Assembly: GCA_910587555.1 (NCBI GenBank)
Contig: CAJULV010000010.1
Span: 19,230-83,229, forward strand
Length of the DNA stretch: 64,000 nt
From: an uncultured Acetatifactor sp.
GTDB lineage: Bacteria > Bacillota > Clostridia > Lachnospirales > Lachnospiraceae
Direction: 5' to 3'
Under the pieces are notes generated by a model, which was given only the letters and a program-made list of their open reading frames with translations, was not told where the DNA came from and ran no database searches. Position numbers and translations under genes: made by a program. Of the stretch, positions 17,180-25,100 are shown piece after piece; the stretch's first letter is position 1, and each line of letters opens with the position of its first letter.

Positions 17180-18793
17180 CTACTTTTCCTTTTTCCCCTG
17201 TGCCATCCGGATTCCAAACAAAGTCACTGTCATCAGCAGAATCGCAACCGGAAGCATAATCAAAGCATTTGGCACAAACCCTGCTATTACATACGCGGCA
17301 AAACTCACTGCCGCCGCAACCACCGCATAGGGCAGCTGTGTGGAAACATGATCCACATGGTCACACTGTGCCCCTGCAGATGCCATAATGGTGGTATCTG
17401 AAATGGGCGAGCAGTGGTCACCGCAGACGGCACCGGCCATACATGCCGATACGCACACCACCCCCAGGGGATTCGTGAGCGGAAATACCTCCAGTGTGAT
17501 GGGAATCAGAATTCCAAAGGTACCCCAACTGGTTCCGGTGGCAAACGCCAGGAAACAGCCAATCAGGAACACTGCTGCGGGCAAAAATGCCTGAAACGCC
17601 CCTGCGGAGCCTTTGACCACGCCTGCCACAAATTCCCCTGCCCCCAGAGAATCGGTCATGGCCTTCAGGGACCATGCAAAAGTCAGAATCAGAATTGCCG
17701 GTACCATGGCACGGAACCCCTCGGGAATACATTCCATCGTCTCCCTGAAGGTCATTGTCCTGCGCAGGCAGTAGTACAGCACGGTAAAAGCCAGGGCAAA
17801 TACGGAACCCAGCATCAGCCCCACCGATGCATCCGAGTTGGAAAATGCCTCCACAAAAGAAGCTCCCTCAAGAAATCCGCCGGAATAAATCATGCCAACC
17901 ACACAGCAAAGGATAAGCACCGCTATGGGCAGAACCAAGTCCAATACAATTCCCTTTTTCTCCTCTTTTGCTGCAGCCATGCCCGCATAGGGATTTTTAC
18001 CGCCGAACAAGTCTCCGTTAAATTTAGCCCTCTTCTCAAACCTCACCATAGGCCCGAACTCCACCTTCATCACTGCCATGCCCACCATCATGATGATCGT
18101 CACTATGGCATAAAAATTAAAGGGGATTGCCCGTATAAACAGCGTCAGCCCGTTGCCGTCCTCCACATAGCTGGCAACCGCCGCAGCCCAGGAAGAAATA
18201 GGTGCAATAATACATATCGGTGCAGCCGTAGCGTCAATCAGATAGGCAAGCTTCACCCTTGGAATCCTGTGCTTGTCCGTCACAGGCCGCATCACGGAAC
18301 CCACCGTAAGGCAGTTAAAATAATCGTCAATAAATATCAGTACGCCCAGTGCCACGGTGGCAAGCTGTGCGCCCACACGGCTCTTGATATGCTGCGCCGC
18401 CCAGCGGCCGAATGCGGCGGATCCCCCGGCCTTATTCATCAGAGAAACCATCGCTCCAAGGATCACCAGAAATACCAGAATACCGATATTATATCCGTCT
18501 GAGAGTACTCCCACAATCCCGTCCTGAAATACATGGAGTACCGTCCCTTCAAAGGAATAGGCGGAATAGAGAAGCCCTCCCATCAGTATTCCCACAAATA
18601 AAGAAGAATACACCTCTTTCGTGATTAATGCCAAACCGATGGCAATCACCGGCGGCAGCAGCGCCCATGCCGTACCGTAAAATCCGCCGCCCTCCGCAGC
18701 GCTCACACCGTCCCCTGCCAGCAGCGGTGCCGCCAATGCCACGCCCAGAATGGCTGCCGCCAATACACCTCTGATTATACTGTTTTTTTTCAT
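17180..18793 (-). CDS. NhaC family Na+/H+ antiporter-like transporter
   Basis: A 537-residue protein with 11-13 hydrophobic helices typical of the NhaC ion-transporter superfamily, which exchanges Na+ or an organic substrate for protons. Conserved pieces include IFIDDYFNCLTVGSVM (about 190) and AVCGDHCSPISDTTIMASAG (about 460). The longest frame extends about 100 codons upstream through the structured leader and is not protein-like there. ATG 18793 begins MKKNSIIRGVL, with AGGAG about 12 bases upstream. Substrate could be Na+, malate/lactate or an amino acid. A strong promoter and a leader of about 264 bases suggest riboregulation. Confidence 0.92.
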   Translation of the reverse strand: MKKNSIIRGVLAAAILGVALAAPLLAGDGVSAAEGGGFYGTAWALLPPVIAIGLALITKEVYSSLFVGILMGGLLYSAYSFEGTVLHVFQDGIVGVLSDGYNIGILVFLVILGAMVSLMNKAGGSAAFGRWAAQHIKSRVGAQLATVALGVLIFIDDYFNCLTVGSVMRPVTDKHRIPRVKLAYLIDATAAPICIIAPISSWAAAVASYVEDGNGLTLFIRAIPFNFYAIVTIIMMVGMAVMKVEFGPMVRFEKRAKFNGDLFGGKNPYAGMAAAKEEKKGIVLDLVLPIAVLILCCVVGMIYSGGFLEGASFVEAFSNSDASVGLMLGSVFALAFTVLYYCLRRTMTFRETMECIPEGFRAMVPAILILTFAWSLKAMTDSLGAGEFVAGVVKGSAGAFQAFLPAAVFLIGCFLAFATGTSWGTFGILIPITLEVFPLTNPLGVVCVSACMAGAVCGDHCSPISDTTIMASAGAQCDHVDHVSTQLPYAVVAAAVSFAAYVIAGFVPNALIMLPVAILLMTVTLFGIRMAQGKKEK

Positions 18794-19057
18794 GTTTCCG
18801 TTCGTCTCCTCTCCTGTGCCTTTTATGCGATACTCTCCCCTTTGTATGCAGTGCTTCGGTCCATGTACCTCGCCACAGACACACACGGCATAAGTCCATG
18901 CACAATCAGTACTCGCTTCCCACACCGGTGCCGTGTTGTACCCGGAAGGCCTGTCCACGGCGTTGTCGCCCCCAAATGCCTTGCCGACGGAAAACGATCC
19001 CGCAAAACGCTGCCGGAGACGGCGCCGATACATGCGCTCCGACCCGCAAGGGGCGAC
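18794..19057 (-). promoter_or_regulatory. Long structured 5' leader of the NhaC gene, candidate riboswitch
   Basis: The predicted transcript starts near 19057. Its first eight bases GTCGCCCC (19050-19057) pair perfectly with GGGGCGAC (18965-18972), closing a domain of about 90 bases in which CTTGC and GCAAG extend the stem across an internal loop. A second hairpin follows (GCCGTG/CACGGC, 18930-18961). No poly-U terminator stands before the gene, so control of translation or a distal switch is more likely than termination. It does not match the lysine, yybP-ykoY, M-box or c-di-GMP consensus as I know them. Confidence 0.5.
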
Positions 19058-19061
19058 AGTA

Positions 19062-19090
19062 ATAATAGATGAAAATTGTCGAAATGTCAA
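19062..19090 (-). promoter_or_regulatory. Strong promoter of the NhaC-ZIP operon
   Basis: TTGACA (19085-19090) and TATTAT (19062-19067) on the minus strand are separated by 17 bases. The site lies in the gap after the subtilase stop, about 270 bases before the NhaC start. Confidence 0.85.
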
Positions 19091-19141
19091 TTCTTTTTTT
19101 ATAGAATCCAAAAACCTGAAACCTCGAAAGCAGGCATCCCC

Positions 19142-20074
19142 CTATCGCAGCAGCCGCTCTATATTCAGCATTCCCCACCCCTGCAGGTTCCAGGACAGCC
19201 CAAGGTCCGTGGCCGTATATTGCAGCTTCCGCTTACATGCTTCGTTGTCCATATGAGGAAACTTTTGAAAAAATAATGCCGATGCCCCGGATACCATCGG
19301 CGTTGCCATGGAAGTACCGCTTTTCGCTACATAGGGATTTCTTATCCTGCCGCCGAATCCATGGCAGTTCATATTACAGGAAATAATATCTGTCCCGGGA
19401 GCCACCAGATCCGGTTTCCGGATAAGGCTCCCGGAATATCCTCTTCCGGAGTATGTCTCACATCGCCTGGGATTTCCCAAGGCGTAATTCCCGTCATGGC
19501 ATCCTACCGTTACGGCTTTGCCGCTGCCTACAGCAGAGATACTCCCGTCTCCAGGTCCCTTGTTGCCCGCGGCACATACTACCAGAATCCCTTTTTCCCA
19601 CAGTTCCTCCACCTTCCGCCGCAGGGTTCTCTCCCTTCCCGGTTCCTCCAGGCTTCCGATTCCCACTGAAATATTTAAAATCCTTATCCTGTACCGGGAT
19701 CTCACCTTTAAAACCCAATCCATCCCCTCCAGCATGGCGTCTGTTTCCCCGTCCCCCTTTTCATCCAGAACCTTTCCCACTACAAGACTGATTCCCGATG
19801 CTATTCCTCTGTACTGTCCTCCCGAGAGACTGCCGTTTCCGCACAAAATACCGCATACATGGGTTCCGTGTCCGTTATCATCATACATGTTCTTTCTCCC
19901 ACCCACAAAATCACGGAAGCACAACTGTCTGCCATTCAGATCGGGATGATTTGCCAGCCCCGTATCGAGTACAGCAACCGTTACACCACTGCCGTCAATG
20001 CCCTCAGTCATATTTCCGGCAATTAATTCTCTCACCCGCTGCATATTAAAAAAATTCCCGGCATATACTTTCAT
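19142..20074 (-). CDS. S8 family subtilisin-like serine peptidase without signal peptide
   Basis: A 310-residue protease with the complete catalytic triad: Asp37 in TVAVLDTG, His69 in DDNGHGTHVCG and Ser255 in KSGTSMATPMVSG. It lacks a signal peptide and a propeptide, so it resembles intracellular subtilisins rather than secreted ones. The next possible ATG is codon 11 (20044). The ATG at 20074 lies in the loop of a terminator-like hairpin and has no clear ribosome site, so expression may depend on readthrough and hairpin opening. It is the last gene after the two leucine-rich-repeat proteins. Its target is unknown; processing or quality control of those proteins is a guess. Confidence 0.9.
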   Translation of the reverse strand: MKVYAGNFFNMQRVRELIAGNMTEGIDGSGVTVAVLDTGLANHPDLNGRQLCFRDFVGGRKNMYDDNGHGTHVCGILCGNGSLSGGQYRGIASGISLVVGKVLDEKGDGETDAMLEGMDWVLKVRSRYRIRILNISVGIGSLEEPGRERTLRRKVEELWEKGILVVCAAGNKGPGDGSISAVGSGKAVTVGCHDGNYALGNPRRCETYSGRGYSGSLIRKPDLVAPGTDIISCNMNCHGFGGRIRNPYVAKSGTSMATPMVSGASALFFQKFPHMDNEACKRKLQYTATDLGLSWNLQGWGMLNIERLLR

Positions 20075-20092
20075 TTATTGTATGCCGGGAAT
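20048..20092 (-). terminator. Terminator hairpin overlapping the subtilase start codon
   Basis: On the minus strand ATTCCCGGCATA (20081-20092) and its exact complement (20054-20065) form a 12-base-pair stem with a 15-base loop, followed by a T run (20048-20054). It lies 60 bases after the smaller LRR gene. The ATG of the subtilase (20072-20074) is in the loop and the T run encodes its Phe-Phe residues. Confidence 0.8.
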
Positions 20093-20151
20093 AATGTATT
20101 TGTTCTATTGACTAACATGCTTTTCAGGCAAATCCGCACTGGCAGCAGACC

Positions 20152-22170
20152 CTACTCCGCCGGAAAACTTCCGCATACGCCAACCACAGCGGGATGTTTT
20201 GTCTCAAATCGCAGTGCCTCCACGCCGTTCACGTCCACAGATTCCGCCTCCAGTTTCTCAAGCTGCCCGTTTCCGTCCAGTGTGAAAACCGTCAGACTCT
20301 GTCCCTTTAAGGCATCCGGAACGGGAAGCACCACACACAAAGCCTGCTTCCCCAGCTTTTTCAGGGGAATACCGCTGTCGTCAGTCAGTTCCAACTCATA
20401 CAGCAGTATATTATCCGGAATTGCGTCTTGAAATATCCGTCTAAACGCAGCTTCCATGGAACCGGCATCCGTCGCCTGGCTTACCTTCAATGTGTAGCTT
20501 CTGTCCGCTCCCGACAGCACAGTCTGCCCCGTGCGGAAAACGTCTGCCACGGAATCCCCGAACAGCGTCTCAAGCCCTGTCACAGTCACGCCGGGATTCT
20601 GCTCCTCTGCATTCGAAAGCCCGCGGAAGGCTCCATTGGACAGGCGCGTTGCGGAAGGCTCATAGGTATATTCCGCCTCCCCGCCCTCATAGGCAATAAG
20701 TGCATTTCCGAACGCCTGAAGTCCGATTTTACTCACGGAAGGCGGCACGGAAACCTTTGACATTACATTCCCCAGGAAGGCCCTGTCCTTGATTTCCTCC
20801 ACATTTTTTCCGAATACCACTTGGCTTAGACTGCTGCAGCCTTCAAATGCCCCTTCCCCTACCACCGTCAGGCTATCCGGCAGGGACACTTTCTCTATCT
20901 CGGTATGGTCCTGAAATACTTCCCCGGCAATCACGCGCACCCCTTCCGGAACCGTTACCTCCGCGGTATTTCCGCGATAAGCAGCCAGCACGCCGCCCGT
21001 TATCAGAAAGTCACTTTCCGTCGACGTGCTGTCGGTCTCCAGAAAATTCCTCACCCACATAGTCTGCGCAAACGCTTTCGGCTCCACACACATGACGGTA
21101 TTCGGAAGCACCACATTCTGCAATACGTCACAATGGTAAAATGCGCCGTATCCGATATGTTCCACCCCCTCCGGCAAAACCGCCGAAACGGCAGAACTTC
21201 TGGCAAAAGCAAACTCTCCTATCTCCAGAATTCCCTCCGGCAAAACGACATCACCCAATCCAGAATCGCCGTAGTACGCCTGATCCGCCACGATTTTACC
21301 GTCCACGATCGCATACTTGGGAATGCCCTCCTCCCGGTTGCTTCCGGGTATGATACCCTCGGACGTGCCTGTCTCCTGTCCGCCCTCACTTCCGTACACA
21401 TGAAGCCGCGTATTATTTGCCATCACCACAGCCCTGTTTCCCACTATCTGGGTAGAACCCAGCAAATCCCCTGTCACCTCTGAAGGAACCGATGGTTCAG
21501 AAGTGGTTCCGTCTCCCCCTGGTGCAGGCTCCGGCGCAGCGGAAGGGGAAGGACTGGGTGAGGTATCGGAAGGTACTTCATCCGGAACCTCACCGTATCC
21601 GGGCATCCTCTTCTGCCGCTCATAAAATGCCTGCGCATAATCGTCTGCCACTGTTCCTTCTTCACAGTGGAAGGTAAGCTGAATGCAGCCGTCAAAGGCT
21701 GTCTCATGAATGCTTGTGGTCTCTTTGGGTATGCTGATATCTCTGAGATTCACACAGTCACCAAAAGCCTGGACACCTACGGAAGTAACATTTGCAGGCA
21801 GGGTCATCTGTTCCAGCCCGGTACATTTCGCAAATGCGTAATCTCCCACCTCACTTAAGCCACGCCCCAAAACTACCGTATCCAGATTGTCGCAGCCCCA
21901 GAATGCATAGGCTTCGACACGCTTGACGGAATTCGGCAGCACAACAAGTTCCACACTCTTATTATCTTCGAACGCACTTTTTCCTATTACTTCCACCGTA
22001 TCCGGAATTGTCACATTCTTCTCGCTGCCGCGATACTTTACCAGCGTACTCCCTTCCATTCGAAAATCGGAGGCAGATGACTGTGCATCCGCCTCCGATA
22101 CAGGAAGCAGCATGATTATCAGCGTCACCACTATCGTCAGGACACTTAAAATACGCTTTTTCCTTCTCAT
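20152..22170 (-). CDS. Secreted BspA-like leucine-rich repeat protein
   Basis: A 672-residue protein with an N-terminal signal peptide (KKRILSVLTIVVTLIIMLLP). Two blocks of LRR_5/BspA repeats (about 50-170 and 280-510, with recurring GxxAFxxCxxL patterns such as YAFWGCDNLDTVVL) are separated by a Pro/Ser-rich linker of about 40 residues. A C-terminal beta-rich domain (about 560-672) resembles the one in the larger neighbour. There is no sorting signal, transmembrane tail or lipobox, so it should be released or held non-covalently. The start lies three bases after the stop of the large repeat protein, implying one transcript. BspA-like repeats often serve adhesion. Confidence 0.9.
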   Translation of the reverse strand: MRRKKRILSVLTIVVTLIIMLLPVSEADAQSSASDFRMEGSTLVKYRGSEKNVTIPDTVEVIGKSAFEDNKSVELVVLPNSVKRVEAYAFWGCDNLDTVVLGRGLSEVGDYAFAKCTGLEQMTLPANVTSVGVQAFGDCVNLRDISIPKETTSIHETAFDGCIQLTFHCEEGTVADDYAQAFYERQKRMPGYGEVPDEVPSDTSPSPSPSAAPEPAPGGDGTTSEPSVPSEVTGDLLGSTQIVGNRAVVMANNTRLHVYGSEGGQETGTSEGIIPGSNREEGIPKYAIVDGKIVADQAYYGDSGLGDVVLPEGILEIGEFAFARSSAVSAVLPEGVEHIGYGAFYHCDVLQNVVLPNTVMCVEPKAFAQTMWVRNFLETDSTSTESDFLITGGVLAAYRGNTAEVTVPEGVRVIAGEVFQDHTEIEKVSLPDSLTVVGEGAFEGCSSLSQVVFGKNVEEIKDRAFLGNVMSKVSVPPSVSKIGLQAFGNALIAYEGGEAEYTYEPSATRLSNGAFRGLSNAEEQNPGVTVTGLETLFGDSVADVFRTGQTVLSGADRSYTLKVSQATDAGSMEAAFRRIFQDAIPDNILLYELELTDDSGIPLKKLGKQALCVVLPVPDALKGQSLTVFTLDGNGQLEKLEAESVDVNGVEALRFETKHPAVVGVCGSFPAE

Positions 22171-22173
22171 ATA

Positions 22174-25100
22174 CTATCCTCTCACTTTAACCGTCGCTTT
22201 TCTCTTCTTCCTGGATACCGACGCATTATCCTTCATCATAAACATTACGAAGGACAGGCATGCCAGACCGATTGACAGGAACCACTTGGGATGGATGCCG
22301 TCGCCTGTGGTAGGCGTATTGTCTGAAATGGTTCCGTCAGACAGATTAGCCACATCCACATAAATCACATAGGGCGAAAAATGCTCTGCCGTAAATGTAA
22401 TGCAGGACACCCCGTCAATGGTGCTAAATCTCGGAGTCAGCTTATCCAGTTTATCATTCACCACACCTGCCACCTTGTTGTTTCCTGCATAGGTAATCAG
22501 AGAATCCGGCAGCGGCAGCGTAATGCTCACGGACAGGCCCGTTGTATCCGTAATCTTGTTTTTACCAGTGGAATCATACAGCGAAATATCCATGGGGAAA
22601 TACTTAATGTTGTCAATATTTCCGTACTCGGCCAACAGCGCTCTGAGAACGGCTTCCGTCGCTTCACTGCTCTCCGTCACCTTAATGGTAAAGTTGTCGG
22701 AAGAACCGTTTACGGTCGCGGATACCACCCGTGTGTTGGAAAAACCATTCTTATCGATAATAACGGTATTGCCGCCTTTATTCACGGTTCCGGTGCTTCC
22801 GCCCGGCCGGTTTGTGTTGCTGCTTGCCGTATTCCCCGTCCCGGAACTGCTGGATCCGCCGGAACCGCTGGCCTTATAGTTGGCGATCAGGGCCACATCA
22901 TAATTCGGCATGGTAACGGCAATGGAAGAAAGCGTCTTATCCGTAACCGTAGTGCTTGACGGGCTGACTGTCCAGCTGCTGAACACCTGCCCTTTTGCCG
23001 GCTTATCCGCAGTAACGATAATCTGCTCGCCCGGCGCATAACTGCCGGAACCGCTCCCGCCCTTCACCGTCAGCGTATGCAGGTTGTTGGACGTATTTGA
23101 AGAACCGGTCGTATTTCCGGAACCGGTATTGCCTCCCTGATTGTTCCCGGAACTACTCTTAGCCTTATAATTGGCAATCGCCGCCACATCCTGATCCGGC
23201 ATGGTTAAAATCGTAGTGGAGCGGTTTTTGTCCGCCACAACCGTCTCTGCGGGGCTTACGGACCAGTCGCTGAACTCCTGGCCTTCCGCAGGGCTGGCGG
23301 CACTGATGACAACCTGTGCCCCTGTCGCATAAGTTCCCGAACCGTTTCCGCCCACCACTGTAAGCGTATGCGTGCCGGAGGGATTGCCCGGGTTATTTCC
23401 GTTGTTATCGCCGTCGCCGTTTCCGGAACCCGGCTCATAGGTGGCGTAAAATGTGGTAGGTTCACTGATATTGGCAAGCTCCTTATCCCATCCGGTAAAT
23501 TTATATCCCTCTACCGCCCATTCTTCGGAAGGCGTAAGATCAGGCGCAGTCGCCCCCTCCTTTAATGTCGTGGAATAGAAAAGCTCCCAGTCGCTTGTAA
23601 TGCTGCCCTTTCTTGCAAGATACTCTACCAGATACTCACCGTCCACAGAGTAATCCGCCACTGCAGTAAGGTCGCTTGTAATATAGCCAAGGTCACCGTC
23701 CGTCTTCCATCCCTTAAACGTCTGTCCTTCAGGTCCCTGGAAGTCAACGCCCGGAACCGGCCGTCTCTGCTCGGGAACACTTCCTTCGTCAGGCACTTCT
23801 ACGGTAGTAATGAGGGCACCGTTGTAATTCTGGAAGGTAACTACCCACCGGAGAACCTTGTATACGGCATCATAGTACAAATGATCCAGCTTGCTGGCAT
23901 CCGTATTCTCTTTCCACTCGGTAAGCCTGTATTTATTTCCCTCAATCTCCACCACCGTTCCTATGGGAACCGGATAGTGCTCTTCTATCTTGCTCATTTC
24001 ATTACTGGGAATCTTTTCGCTGGCATCTGTGCTGACATATGCCTGTGTTTCGGTATCCCAGTATGTGAAAGTAACATCATAGTAGGTAATTCCCACATGT
24101 TCCTTGGGATTAAATCCCCAGGAGACACCGATGTCCTCCGCCTGGCTTCCCGGAACACTATACCATTGTACCGCATTGTACTCTGACTGCGGTCTCGGCA
24201 CAACGGAGGCCCCCTCCTTCTTCATCAGTCCCGTAAATGCGTCCGGTGCTGCCCGCATGGCCGAATTGGATGATGCGACATCGAAGTACTCTACCGTACT
24301 GCCTTCGAAGGCATAATCCTGGAACGCCAGATTCTCAAGCGTATGGGGCAGATAGACACGGCTGAGGTTCACCGTCTCCGCAAATGCCCTCACGGGTACT
24401 GTCTTAATAGCTGTTGCCGTCAGATCCACACTGGACACATTTGTACCGCGAAATGCCTCCTCGGCTATCTCCGCCACATTGGCCAGTTCATCTTCCTCAT
24501 GGTCCACATATCCCATGCTTCTGCCTTCCAGGCATTCAACTATTTTTACTTTCTTTCCCTCTCCGTCCAGTCCGTAAATGATGGAATTCACACAGTCAAA
24601 ATTCGGATTGTTCTGAAAGTTTATCCCGCTGAGCTTTTCGCATCCGTAAAAAGGACAAATTCCAATCTCCGTAATCGTCGGGGCAAGATCCACATTCGCA
24701 AGATTGTCGCACCCCATAAAAGCATGCTTCTCTATGGTCTTCGTTCCGGTTCCGTCGGAAGCTTCCTTGAGAAAAATACCTGTCAGATCCTTACAGCCGG
24801 CAAAAGTCCCCGTTCCTTCCTTAACTTTCAGGGTTCCGTCCGTATCCGTATACTCTTCGCCCCCTGCAATCGTTTCCAGGCTGTAGGCCGTCACCGTCCT
24901 TGTGGGATCCGTCCCCTGGCTCTTCTGGCGAATCAGCCCTTCCTTCACGGACTGGACACCCTCGGGAATTACAAGGTCCAGCACTGCGTTAACCACATCT
25001 CTCTGCTCTTCGGTCATGGTATTGGGAGACGTTTTATATGTGCTGTATGCAGTCTTCATTGCATTCACATATTTTTCTCCCAAAAGTTCGATATACTTGT

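Noticed and set aside
17414..18502. A 362-codon plus-strand frame opposite the NhaC gene
   Set aside because: Composition is typical of antisense readings; the NhaC frame has strong family motifs.
18794..19090. Lysine riboswitch before NhaC
   Set aside because: The conserved lysine-element segments are not visible in the leader, so only an unclassified structured leader is claimed.
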